From Patiria pectinifera (lineage: Eukaryota; Echinodermata; Asteroidea; Valvatida; Asterinidae), in assembly GCA_029964075.1 (NCBI GenBank), contig CM057149.1, forward strand, positions 8,070,465-8,134,464: a stretch of DNA of 64,000 nucleotides, given 5' to 3'. Within the stretch, counting starts at the first letter, position 1. Each line of letters begins with the position of its first letter. The notes under the pieces were generated by a model. The model made no database searches. It was not told the DNA's origin and worked only from the letters and a program-made list of their open reading frames with translations. Shown here piece after piece: positions 47,600 through 58,824 of the stretch. Position numbers and translations under genes: made by a program.

Positions 47600-48062
47600 G
47601 GTTATTAAGGGAGAGTTGGGGGAGACCACTGGGAGGAAGGTTCGAACCATCGTGCCTGATGATCAGGTGATGACGCTATCCGCTTGGGTCCACAAGTACC
47701 CCCTCACCGGCAAAGAAAGTACAGTTGGGGGTGACCGACCGACGCCATCTTGCCTGACTGCAATTTTGCCGCGACGCCCGGCCGTACCGCTGCGTGTACA
47801 TATATACAAATCCCCTAGTGTACGTGCGTCACACACAAGGAACGGTGCGCATCAACTAGCTAAATGTCCTGCCCATGGGACGTCGTTCCGAGGTAAAAGG
47901 GTGCCCTCTTTCGTTGGCGCACGGAGCCCATACAGAGTGGTGCACAATCAGAATAAACCTAGTCGTGTGTACTTTGCGCCAAATGCGCACAGGCCAGTAC
48001 CCGCAGGTAGCGTGTTCCCCAGCCGGGGCCCTCTACATCAGCCCTCTACTGTAAGCTTCTAG
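47600..48062. other. CpG-rich island; possible promoter or TE remnant
   Basis: Unlike its AT-rich surroundings, this segment has frequent CpG. It contains GGCAAGATGGCGTC on the minus strand near 47740, a YY1-like word common just inside transcription starts. A 148-codon open frame (47616-48062, plus) exists, but its composition is that of translated GC-rich DNA and no domain is recognisable. I do not call a gene. Confidence 0.35.
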
Positions 48063-48859
48063 TCCGTTGAGAAATATACCAATACCAGCCTTCTGCATAT
48101 ATGTCAGCTGACAGGCTGGCTTAGTTACAATAAAGTAAAACCAAGGCTTAGAAACTGTCTCACATCCTTCGAAGGAAACCTAAAGAATGTGATAATTGAT
48201 TGACAGATTAAACTATGAATAAGACATCTCCCTGTGGACAGGTGCACATTATGCCACTGGGATGACACAGTCCTTAAATCAAGAGGAAAGTAAAGGGGCG
48301 ACACAAAGGTCTGAGAATGGATCACTGTCATCAACCGAAGACCTTGGGGGATTCCAACAGTCAAATTTGGGGATTTGCTGGTCTGTTGATGCAGGGACTG
48401 TTAGTCATCATTTCTGTATCTGGGTGACTCATGTTGGACGTGATGTTGCACTGCAGACGAGCGGAGTTCAGGGGACAGTCATTGGGGTGGCTAGACAAAC
48501 ACTGGAGATGTGTTTACTCTTGGGGGTAAGATAGGCACCCAAACAAAAGCCCAAGCATTCCTGGGAGGAAGTTCACTCCTCAACTGGATGACTAGTCTTA
48601 AAGTGGCACATTTTCAGAAGAACTACAGTGATAAAACTTGTATTACTGCTCAAGAAGATGCAACTACACATACAAATCACTGACGATGGAGAGCCTTTTA
48701 CTTGTCCTGTTTGTTTGGTGTTTTTTTCAAAATGAAATTAACAATTCCCTACATGTGCCTAAAAGTTTGTGTACATCACTGATATCACTGCTGTACTACA
48801 TGTATAAAGCACAAAATCTGCATGTGTGTTCACCAGTTTCTCACGAGTTGATCGTTTAC

Positions 48860-49010
48860 AAGTTGATCGCCTGCAAAACAGGTGATCATCTGCAAAGTGG
48901 ACATTCTGGGCAAAACTGGTATTTGCGTGCAAAGCGGATATTTGCCTGGTACAGGTATTTGCCCGCAAAGTGGATATTTGTCTGTGTATTAAGCGGGTGT
49001 TTACCTGCGA
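48860..49010. repeat. Degenerate short tandem repeat (GCAAAGYGGATATTTG)
   Basis: GCAAAGTGGACATTCTGG, GCAAAGCGGATATTTGCC and GCAAAGTGGATATTTGTC, interspersed with GGTATTTGC words, recur about every 24-48 bp. Related GTTGATCG words precede them. Confidence 0.6.
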
Positions 49011-50080
49011 AGGGGGCCAGGCGGTGAAGCTGCCGACCCAAAGGAGGCTAGGTGAAGCCTCGTTCGGAATACATTACTGTGCTTGAACCATAAAAATGCG
49101 TCCTGCACAAAAAGCTGCTGTTCATGAAGGGATCGAGTCCTTTCTGGAACTTTCTGGAGCTTTGTGTCAGGAACTCCACAGCTGAGAGTGAGAGCTAGTT
49201 CCAGACAGAACCAATCCATAGTCCTTACCAATCCAAAATCTCTTCCACAACCGCCCCAAACCAAAAAGGTCTGAAACATTTCAAACACAGTGACACTGAT
49301 AAATTACTGTTCTGACAGAACCAATTCTCTGACAGCTGCACAGAAGAGAGCTCTGTGTGCAGACTTGGGTATCAAGCCCACGCCATGAACATGAAAGATA
49401 ACGTACACACATCAGAAATCACATTCATGTTTCGTGGGAGTCCCCAACCAATCAACCCCTCTTCCATTGACCAATCGACCCCTTAGCATGCCACCTAGGG
49501 CTGGGCTTAACCCATTCAGGTTCAGTCCATCATCGGGTGGACCCACAGTGACTTGCTGGTGGCCAGCAGGGTGGAACCAGGGCACTCCGTACCCACAGGT
49601 GATAATGGTAAGGTGAGCGCCAGCAACTGTGATTAATGGCAGTGGCTGAGGATTTTTTCTTTATACAGCAACAATCATCAAACCAATTTTCAAAGGTTCC
49701 AACGGCAGGCAAGTTCTGCTGGATTTTGTTGACCTGAGCTGTGAACAACTGTCCATGTTGCACAAGTTATTGGACTCTGTTGGAATGAGCAGGCTAGCCA
49801 ACTACATTGTAAAAAAGTGTTTGCAGCAGGGTTAGGCACTTATCATGTCAAAACATCTTATCATATCTGAACAGACAAACGATATCAATTATCATTTACA
49901 TTTTTTTTTAGGAGGATAAGAATGCAGTTATAGGTAGAGTAACAAAGTTAGTGTCGCAGTTTGGACAGAAAAAGCTTTAAAGTTTAAGCAAAAAGGCTTT
50001 TCTCAATGAATATACAAGTGCGTGCATTAAGCTACAGATCTCCCCCCCCCCAAACAAAAACCAAAAAAAAACCCACCCCA

Positions 50081-50376
50081 ATATTTCTGTCAATTTATCA
50101 TCAAATAATCTCCAAACTTTTAACATCGTATATCATATTTTGTCCATTGTACAACTCTTCCTATTGTTAATTGTGAATTAGAAAAATAACAATCAGCCTT
50201 TCGGAACCATCAAAATGCACACAAAAAACCCTGAATATTTCTGTCAATTTATCATCAAATAATCTCCAAACTTGTAGCATCATATATCATGTTTTGTCCA
50301 TTGTACAACTCTTCCTATTGTCAATTGTGAATTAGAAAACCAACAATCAGCCTTTCGTCACCATCAAAATGCAGCA
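50081..50376. repeat. Tandem duplication of a 154-bp unit
   Basis: ATATTTCTGTCAATTTATCA starts both units (50081 and 50235). Both continue with CCATTGTACAACTCTTCC and ACAATCAGCCTTTCG. There are only a few substitutions. It lies about 650 bp downstream, in transcript sense, of the ADAMTS microexon. Confidence 0.9.
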
Positions 50377-51020
50377 GAGATTTCAATGGCTCCTGATCCG
50401 GCCCACCTTTTTTTTTTCCAGCAACTAAAATCAAACAAATCAGACACAAATCTCTGACATTTTTCAAGGTGCAGCCATCGCTTTTTAAAACCAGAACTAA
50501 GCTGCAATTGTAGTAAAATAAAGAAGGATGCTATACTACTAAAATGGCACTTTTAACAAAGACATACCCTTCAACTGCATTTATGCACTACGGGTCATGT
50601 ACTTGTCAGCACCATACCTTATAGGTACAGTTTGTTTCAATTCAAGTATTTCTGAACTGAACTCCTGATTTGTTTGTTTTGCTGACAAAGAAAGCTGCTT
50701 TATAAGTTGACGTAATAACTACAACTTTCAAACACACAGGCTAGTCACCAACAGTCATACCATATTTCACGCAAACACTGTGACTACTAGTTAAATTCTG
50801 CCAACTGAAAAAAGCAGGCAAGTGGTAAGCACAGCTGGCTTATCAATCACCCACAGTCAAATAATCGCTGTATCAAGTTACATAAACAGTCACAGCCAGT
50901 CAATTCTGCTCAATTATATAGGCTAATTGTTAGAAACAGTCACTTGACTGATTTTGACTGAAAGGACTACTTTGCACAGAGTGTCTGTTTGCATAAGAGT
51001 TAAATTAATAGCAAACTTAC

Positions 51021-51053
51021 TTTCTGAAGGACCCTTGGGGGAGAAGTCCTCAT
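51021..51053 (-). CDS. ADAMTS: Candidate 33-bp microexon of the ADAMTS gene (prodomain linker)
   Basis: On the minus strand the sequence is a strong pyrimidine-rich acceptor (CTTCTGTTGTCTTACAG), 33 bases, then a consensus donor (AAA|GTAAGT). In the frame starting at phase 1 it encodes acidic DEDFSPKGPSE. It also ends in phase 1, which is the phase required by the next recognised exon at 14432, and the joined codon would be AAT (Asn). The ADAMTS segment between the prodomain core and the furin site is usually poorly conserved and disordered, so composition neither supports nor excludes the call. It could be a symmetric cassette exon: skipping it would keep the frame if the upstream exon also ends in phase 1. 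The assignment rests on splice sites and phase only; no homology is recognisable, and the intron to the next exon is 36.6 kb. Confidence 0.55.
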
Positions 51054-52596
51054 CTGTAAGACAACAGAAGAAAATTCGAATTAAATCACAGATAATCAAT
51101 AACCTTTTCAAAGTCAAAAAAAATGTAGTTTTCAAGACACTTTCTCCAGATTTAGCAGTAAAAATGACCACAAACTTACATGTGGAAGTCATTTTGTTTC
51201 TGGAAAAAAAGGTAAAAACATTGAATTCACTGAAATATGACCAACTGTCAAAAAGCCCCAAAACACTGTCACATTTACAAAATAGTATATGAGATTTGAT
51301 ATCATTGAACAAATCATTTGTTTTTGACAATATGCAATATTGACATTGTTCAATGCAATTCAACTCAATCAACAATTATTTCCATAATGCCACAACTTTC
51401 AAAAACAATGTAACAAAGTGAAGTAATAATAATATTATTAAGATTATAGATGAATAAGAAAGAAGGAACAATAAATTGATTGGCAATTGTGGAGGCATCT
51501 TCTGAAGCCGGGGGCTTATATAGAGATACCTTGACAAAACAAAACCGAAATGACAACTCAACAAATACAGAGACAAACTAACAATCGGACAAACAGGTCT
51601 TTTGAAGTCTTCAAATTGTTGGAAAAATTGACAAATGCAAAGATTAGTTTAGATACTTATATTCTTAAGATTTACTAAAAATGATTCCTTGCAAAATAAG
51701 GTCCAAAGTACAAAAACAAGCCAACAAAGCTCTAGTTGAAGCACTGATTATCATAAATCTCTCCCTTGACAATCTTGAAGTGTGAAGCCCCTTTAAACCT
51801 CATTCACCATACAACCACAGCAAATAAATAGGTGATACAGATCTTTCATAACTCCAGATTAGCCGCATCATCACAGCACACAAAAAGCTTGTCATAATTG
51901 AATGGGGCGTCTGTCGCCATTATCATTTAATTGGGTGTCTGTAACATCAGACCACACCCCCTGGGGCTGGAACACCCCAGAGATGAAGTTACCCATGAAG
52001 GGCATTCAAACAGGCATTAAGGTCAAACTCCTCATCATTCAGAACATTGATAATCCAGAGGGGTATATATCCTTGGACGGAACATAAGTGTCATTGAAAT
52101 CATTCTGAATAGGGGTCATTATAAAACTTAACAGTTTTCCTTTAAGAAAAAAAGAAGCCTGAGCAATTTCTACTTATAGTTACAAGGACTGCTCACAAAG
52201 TTCTAGCACATTTAAATAAATCGTCCAACGTTTCTTCCATACTATCCAACCACAGTCATGAAGTATGAAGAGAAAGTTAACGATATAAAGGTTGACGGAA
52301 TTACACTTTGAAGTGTACGGTTTCATTGGTTTGCCATACAACTATAAAAGTGCATCCCTTTCAACCATGGTTCTTTTGAAAAACTTGTTAAATGATGTAC
52401 ATGTACATGTATGCATGTTTCAAAACAGCACACATTGTTTCCAGTGACAAAACTTGGGTCCCATCTGTAAGGTGTTTTAAGTTCCTTTTTGCCTTACTTC
52501 AAATTCTGAGTTGGGGTTTGAGGGAGGGGCAGAAGGGGGCACATGTAGGGGTGTCCCAAATTCCAGGCCCCCCCCCCCATTCCCCGTGGGTGCATA

Positions 52597-52661
52597 CCTA
52601 TGTTCCCCAATAGCTATGTTCCCCAACCCTAACTCTAACCATCTAACCCTAACCCCCTAAA
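52597..52661. repeat. Second telomere-like CCCTAA site with ATGTTCCCCAATA arms
   Basis: CCTATGTTCCCCAATAGCTA is followed by CCCCAACCCTAACTCTAACC and CTAACCCTAACCCCCTAA. This is a decayed version of 6224-6306 without the right arm. A SINE begins immediately to the right. Confidence 0.8.
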
Positions 52662-52945
52662 CAGGAACGGGGTGCCCATCTCTCTTTCGTTTAGCGATTG
52701 GGCAAGACTCATACATTTGTGTACTGCTGTGTGGGGATCGCCACACCTCCTCCACAGCGAGTCTGTTACCTTCCCAGCATTGAATAATGCTGGTACCCAT
52801 TTAACACCTACATGTAGGTTGAGAGGAGTAATTGAGATTTGAGGTAAAGCACCTTACTCCTTGGTACAACACACATTGCCACGATGGGGCTTGGACTCGC
52901 AACCTCTCGATCATGAATCCTGTGCTCCACCGTTAGACCATTGAA
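52662..52945 (-). mobile_element. tRNA-derived SINE, inverted copy of 14714-15016
   Basis: On the minus strand: AATGGTCTAACGGTGGAGCA, GTTGCGAGTCCAAGCCCC, AACAGACTCGCTGTGGAGGA, and a tail GAAAGAGAGATGGGCACCCC. It aligns with the 14714 copy to the tail, next to the telomere-like repeat. Confidence 0.85.
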
Positions 52946-53475
52946 AGAAAGAGAACTCCAGGCTCAGGTAACATACACAAACAGCAAGGAACTGGGCCAA
53001 TACACCCATGCTCCATGATACACCATATACACCAACAAACACTGAAGGAACTGGTTGTCCCTGGACCTTCCTCCCCAAGACCCCAGGTTTACCAGGAGGG
53101 TGATACACAGGGTGGGAATTGACAAGAGGGATTAACCAATCGACCCCCTGGGAGGAGAGGGGGGATTTACTGGCAATTACCTATCTTATGATCAGATTCC
53201 CCATGCCATATGCCTTGAGGGGGGCTGGGCTGGGCTGACTGAGGGTGGGGATTAAGCAGTTGACCAGTCAGTATCATCAGCATGAAATTACTCATATGGG
53301 ACTGCTTTTAAAGGGACACTCCAATTATAGCCACCCATCTCCATCAATAACACAAGACCTTGTTAACAAAGATCCTTCATGGTTTACACACCTTTAATTA
53401 TTTAACTTTCTATTTTGGTATCAAAATTGTTCAATGGTTTTACAAAAATACCAGAACACAATTGTTCAGTTTATA

Positions 53476-53632
53476 AATACTGAGTGGCTCTGAGTGAAAT
53501 GGGAGGAATATTATCGCAAGGTAAATCTGGACTTTTCCATTTCTCGAGGTGAAGCCAAGTGAACTGGAAAAGTCCAGATTTTACCGAGCGATAATATACC
53601 TCCCATTTCACAATTTAAAGCCACTCAATATT
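53476..53632. repeat. Inverted repeat with about 65-bp arms
   Basis: GAAATGGGAGGAATATTATC and GGTAAATCTGGACTTTTCCA in the left arm are mirrored as TGGAAAAGTCCAGATTTTAC and GATAATATACCTCCCATTTC. The loop is about 26 bp. Similarity continues outward through GAGTGGCT / AGCCACTC, with small indels. Confidence 0.85.
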
Positions 53633-56600
53633 TGTTTTATATTTATAACTGACATAAGGATCCGTGTCATTTGATATATTTGAAATTTTATTTCACTACA
53701 AAATTGATGGGAAATGTATTTCTCTCTTCCAAACCACCCCTTCACGAAAATGTTTGAACCCGACTCTGTAGCACTGGCTCTTTGGAACAATACGTGCTAC
53801 GCGCAATGCTGAACGCGCACACCAGCACGCCTTTGCACACAAATACTGCGTCTTGGAACAAGACTGATCCTAACTGTTCAATAGTATTTCCCATTTCCCA
53901 TGGGCGGACAGTACTTTTTGAGAACCGGCGTGAATGTCAGTCAAATGTCACGTGTCGAATGTCACGTGATGTGAGTTCCACCAATCAAATGACAAGGATA
54001 TATGTCGGTTATATAATAATAATTATTTTTGAGGTGGAAATATAACACACAGGCCCTGCTCCATCTGTCCAGCTTATAAAAACCTTAATTATACCTTACA
54101 CACCCTTACAGATAGCTTTAACAGTTTTGATATATAAGCTAGCCTTAGTACATCTGCCTGACAAGTCTTATCTCTTTGGATTCCACTCACACCAAAGAGT
54201 TTTTAAGACTTTCGCTAGTCTCACAGAATGTTCCAGTGCCTGTCAGTTTCAGGGAAGACATAAGCCCACCAATAAGTGTGACCGTACTATTGCGGGATTG
54301 CGGTCTGCTCCAACTGTGTATGGTTTTGTCAATCTGTCACTGTTATCCACAATTTGTTCTTAGGTCTTAGGCCATGACTATGAGCACTTGTGATGACCAG
54401 GTTGCACTTTCCATAACCTGTATTAATGGAAAATGGGTCAGAAGAATGTAATATTTGCCTGAATGGTTGTATCTTTGCCGCACAGCACTTTGTGTTTTCA
54501 ATTGTTGCCAAACTATCTTTACTAGCACATCCATCTATGTACAAGTAAATTTTGTATGTCTGAGTTTTGTTTCTGCATTCAATACATGTAGGGGACGTTG
54601 AACAATAGAGGACAATTAGGTCCCAACTCCTGAGAGATCCCCTATTTGGACTTGTGTACAAAACATATGGGAGGTCTTCCTAAAAAGTTAGAGTACAAAC
54701 AAAAGAGGGACAATAGGGCATCCACGATTGCAAGCAAGTATTATCTGCACTTGTTTGTGGTTTCTTGTGTTTAAATACGGTCAAACAAAAGAATTATCAA
54801 GCTCTTGTTTTGAAATGTTGAGGATATCGAGGAGATACATTGCAATGAAATCAATGGTAAAAGGGTCATCAAAATGCCAAAAAAAAACCTATGCTTTATT
54901 TAGGTCTCAGCTAATGATCTGTTTGTTTGTCAATGCCCTGATGTCTGTCTGGTTGTCAAAGTTTGTCACAAAGTTTGTGTGTTTCTAGTGAACGTCTAGG
55001 ATGTTTTTTACTTTTGATTCAACAAGTTGGTATAGTGCTGAAAGAAAAAGCTACGTTATTTTCTTGCTGGTGATTCATTTGCTTGACTATTTATCCATTC
55101 ATTGATTGGCATGAGATATTGGCATATATCAGGGAAGGCGGGAGGCTGAAACTCCTCCCCCCCCCCCTCCTTTTTGGCATTTTTGAAAATTTCTTTTTTG
55201 GGGGGCTTCTTGTTTTAATGAAAGTGCCAGTACCTCACAACTTGTACTTGTAGCAATACCATTCCCAGCTTTTACTTTTACAACTAAAAAAAAAAAAAAA
55301 AGCAAAATTTGGGGCCACTTTTTCAGATTTTTTTTCTCCTCGGATCCAAGACCTAGTCTATAAAAACATCCACTTGCACACAAGCGTCTATGACAATCGA
55401 GCAGATTCTGCAATTAATTATGCAAACCATATCCAGATTCTGACCATTCAGCAGGCACTTTCTATCGGGTCTTCCATAACCCGTTGTTGTATTACAAAAA
55501 AAATGGCATCCGAATTGACCAATCAACAGCTTAGTCCACATTTCTGATCAAAATGACATCACAGTTTCTAAAAATCGACTCTGATTGGCTGGTGGCGGGG
55601 TCGCATAAAATTTGCTTTGTAGGATATATCAGACACTCGTAGTGTGGCTCTGCACACAAGAAGTCCGATCCTCAAACTACCCAAATCCTGGATATGCCAC
55701 TGATAAGATATGATGGACATGCAGCTACAGATATAAGATCTGAATTCTAGAAACTTTGCACTTATGGTGGAGTCACAGCCACTCTCCATCCGATTACTAT
55801 CAACTGTTTGTTTACAATGTGTCTGGGGAGACCCTGCAGTGCACTACAGTTTATATGACGTCAATGCTGCAACAATTTAAAGATCATGAACATCAGCTTT
55901 GACATTTTCTCGATGCATTACTAGTTACCCTGTAGCTCTCTAGGTTTTCGTGTACAAGAAGTAACATTTTATGCAGTGTTCTAATTAGTAAACTCCTGTA
56001 ATCCCATCTGCAAACAATTAAATATAATATCCTGCATACACAGTTCTTGAGTAGAATATTTCAACAAAATATTGGGGGTTTTGTTAAAGAGAGGCCACAT
56101 AAAGCTTATTCTTGACCATAACCCAATCTAAAAACATGTTAAAATTGTGCAGCAGCAGGATTCCAGTCAAACCAGTGAGTTTGGCGGTTTTGAGACATCA
56201 TCTTTCATTGAAAAAAAAACTTTTTTTCATTTTATGGACCTTTATGTTATGGACCTTTATCATGCTGCCACCATTTCAGTCTTGTTCCCTGTATCCAAAA
56301 ACCATACTGAATGATAATGTTTTTTGTGCAAAAAAGAACCAGACTATTTGTCCTTCTAGCCTCGCTTTGGTTACGTTGATTTGAATGGGGAAAAAGTCAA
56401 ATGGCTGCAACATGATAATGGTCTATCCCTTTAATACACAGTCACTTGAGCAACTGACAGAGCTTTAAGGTGAGCATGGGGAGCATGCTGGTTACGTCTG
56501 ATTGGCAGGAATGTTACTATGATTTAGTTTAAAGGGGCATAGCAAAGACCTTTTTAACAAAAACTTGGAAATGCAGAGTCTCATTTGACTTTGATTTTTT

Positions 56601-56700
56601 TGTACATGATGTATTGCCCTATAGGCTATACATGGGGATGAGTACATATAACAGTGTTTTAGAGCCTTTCTAGGTGTTTTAACGATGTGAATTTACATCC
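53633..56700. other. Upstream intron or flank, no gene seen
   Basis: Contains a CpG-rich patch at 53785-53990 with two CACGTG sites, TTAAAGAGAGGCCAC at 56085 and TATCCCTTTAA at 56427, possibly the ends of another TTAA-type element. No prodomain or signal-peptide exon of the ADAMTS gene was recognisable. Confidence 0.45.
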
Positions 56701-56956
56701 CTAACCCCTAGTACTTCCTCAGGACTACCCTGCTAAATCCAACAGAGTCCAACCGGACTTTCCTGTTTAATCCACTGTGCCTCATTTTCAGTTGTCTGTT
56801 GAATCCAACGGAGTCCAACAATGCGTTATAATGCGGTTCATTTGCCTGCTGAATCCAACATTTTGCATGAGGAATGTACACAAGGGGTTAACTGCTCAAT
56901 CCAACAGGCTCCATCGGGTATGTGACTTAGTTGGATCCTGTTGGATTCAGCAGGGT
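56701..56956 (-). repeat. Dispersed TTGGATTCAGCAG repeat, copy 2 (inverted)
   Basis: Reverse complement of 36749-37014, beginning CTAACCCCTAGTACTTCCTC and ending TTGGATTCAGCAG. Differences are point changes and one or two short deletions. Confidence 0.88.
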
Positions 56957-57239
56957 AAGGGTTAAAGTAATGAGCAACTGAGTCACTGACCAACTTTATA
57001 TACAGTGAATTGTATTGATCATGAAATTCCGTTAACCACTGAAATGTATATATGCTCATGTGTTCAAAAGCAGCTGACTATAACTGCAACAAAAACAATT
57101 CTTAAAAAGTTCTTCTGCAGTCTGGTATTGTGTTTCAGCAGCTAGATGTTCTTAGGGGAAATTATCTGGCTTTAGTAGAGTAAGGAATATAAAGATACAA
57201 TGTAATACAAGTGATCAGGTTAACCCAGAGACTATTACG

Positions 57240-57480
57240 ATAATCTGTCTGAGAAAACAGCACCTCTGCCACATTGAGGCCATTCATCTGTGGATTGACG
57301 CCTTGGTCATGTGACCAATTCTCGGCCCGCCTGTCTCCGCGCATCATTGTACCCCGATTGGACGAGGAACCAATGGGCCCAGTTGGAGCACCGCTCTGTC
57401 TTGCTGCGTGAGAATTCACTCCCGCGTGTGTGAGGTACCAGCGCTCACAGTTCACCCTGGCGGCAAAAGGTTCCTTCCCC
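57240..57480. promoter_or_regulatory. GC-rich segment with clustered CCAAT motifs (possible promoter)
   Basis: CCAAT occurs at about 57312 and 57371, with an inverted copy (ATTGG) near 57357. The palindromic GGTCATGTGACC lies near 57305, and CpG frequency is raised relative to flanks. Both strands show moderately long open frames with no recognisable domain. It could instead be an old element or an unrecognised exon. The direction of transcription is unknown. Confidence 0.25.
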
Positions 57481-58675
57481 CAAAGTTTTTGAATGGCAAG
57501 CATAGGCAGGGACTTATAATCTCATCACACGCTAGGCAGAGTCACAGCGGGAATGCAATATAATACGTCCTCAGGACTCTGTTGTGTCCTGATGTAGTAG
57601 ACCTGAAGGCAAGGCCTCTTGTCTGCCGCTGCACCCACCCTACACTTGGTACACTTTCAAACATTTCAAGTACTTTTTTTCACGCTTGCCGCTTTTGGGA
57701 TTGCCGAAGGTCGTGCCCCGCTATTGTGGGTTTTGAAGTACAGATTCATAAGCATTTAGCACAAAAAGATTGAAATAATTCTGTGATAACTTTAAAAGGA
57801 TAAGCTTTCTTACAGGGATAGGCCTGTAGGCCTTTAGAATACATTCAACATGTTAACATTGAACAGAATTAAACCTCCATAAATGTACACAATGTTCAGC
57901 CATGGTTTGGGTGGATATTGAATTTTCTAAAGTTTATGGTTTTTGTTGCCAACATTGAACTACATGTAGTAAGCTAACTGATTTTTTTTCTTTGACTCAA
58001 CCATATCGCAATCCACAGCAACGCAAGTAATGTGTTTTCATTCTGTGCTACACATGTGCATGTACCAGTTCATGTACATCTGGTCCACATAGACCTGCTT
58101 CAGGGAGAGTTTTGGAACCACACCCAATACCTACATGTATGATGGTTTAAAGTAAAGCTAAGGGAACGTTCCTATCCATTGCCACAACACTTTCCCCAGC
58201 AATTCAGGGCACAGACCTACATGTCCATGTTCATGTGAAGGCAGGATTAACTGGTGTTATTGCTAGCTCTAAATGACAGAGTAAAATTTGTCTGAAACCA
58301 AGTCAAGCAATTTACAGCGCTCCTGCAAGCCGTAAATTGTCTTATCTGCTTAACATATTTTGCCTCAGCAATTTGATGAATTTCAGCGCAGCACTGCGAT
58401 CCTTGCTTGAAATTCTTGACCTATAATTCACGTGATTTATGTCGCGCAATTAATAAGTATTAAAGACGTGACAGCTCTCCGCGCCTGGGTTTTCTCACGC
58501 TCCGTAAACATACATGTGTTCATGTCAGTAACCAACGGAAGGGTGTCCATTTTGATACAAGGGGAATATATCACTTTTTATATTTTTTTCTTTATACGTT
58601 TCATGACTAGATCTTACCTTTATGTAGTTGAAAAATTGTCCTAATGTCATTTCTTTTGTCTATTTATAAAAAATA

Positions 58676-58824
58676 TGCATTTATATTTGTTTAATGTTTG
58701 TATTTTACACGTTGTCTGGAGATCCCTTTAAATAGTGATTTGTTTCGCTTTTGGGAAATCCTCGGGCCTATTTGTTTTTAATGTTTATATCTTGTTTGCC
58801 CGATAATAAATAAATAAATAAATA
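58676..58824 (+). mobile_element. Probable non-LTR retrotransposon 3' end with (AAAT)n tail
   Basis: A T-rich segment with a repeated TTTAATGTTT word ends TTTGCCCGATAATAAATAAA with five AAAT units at 58805-58824. A pyrimidine-rich 3' UTR ending in a short A-rich microsatellite is usual for truncated LINEs. No reverse transcriptase sequence was seen upstream. Confidence 0.35.

Larger units (their letters stand above)
8680..51053 (-). other. ADAMTS: ADAMTS metalloprotease gene, partial locus
   Basis: Five ordered minus-strand exons plus one duplicated exon assemble into the end of the prodomain and the first third of the reprolysin catalytic domain of an ADAMTS protease. These are secreted zinc proteases that act on extracellular matrix. 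Intron phases agree at each join: 1, then 2, 0 and 0, with the last exon ending in phase 2. Introns are about 36.6 kb, 1.0 kb, 3.7 kb and 0.6 kb. The phrases TLRNFCAWQ, KDPSIGN and LEHYLLTL resemble the ADAMTS1/4/5/8/15 and 9/20 group more than ADAMTS6/10 or 7/12; this is from memory, so the paralogue is unresolved. The 84-bp exon matches the exon organisation I recall for vertebrate genes. The next exon should carry DIC, CDTLG and HExxHxxGxxH; I found none of these between 1 and 8679, so the 3' part lies beyond the left edge. Confidence 0.93.

Noticed and set aside
47616-48062. 148-residue protein gene
   Set aside because: No recognisable domain, Pro/Arg/Ser-rich composition as expected from GC-rich DNA, and no supporting splice or neighbour context.
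49508-49609. Possible plus-strand exon (VQSIIGWTHSDLLVASRV...) between CATTCAG and GTAAGG
   Set aside because: An open stretch of about 33 codons is common by chance, the acceptor is weak, and no partner exon in compatible phase was found.
57162-57503. 113-codon minus-strand frame as the ADAMTS prodomain or signal exon
   Set aside because: No signal peptide, prodomain cysteine motif or phase-1 donor. The GC-rich promoter-like reading is at least as good.
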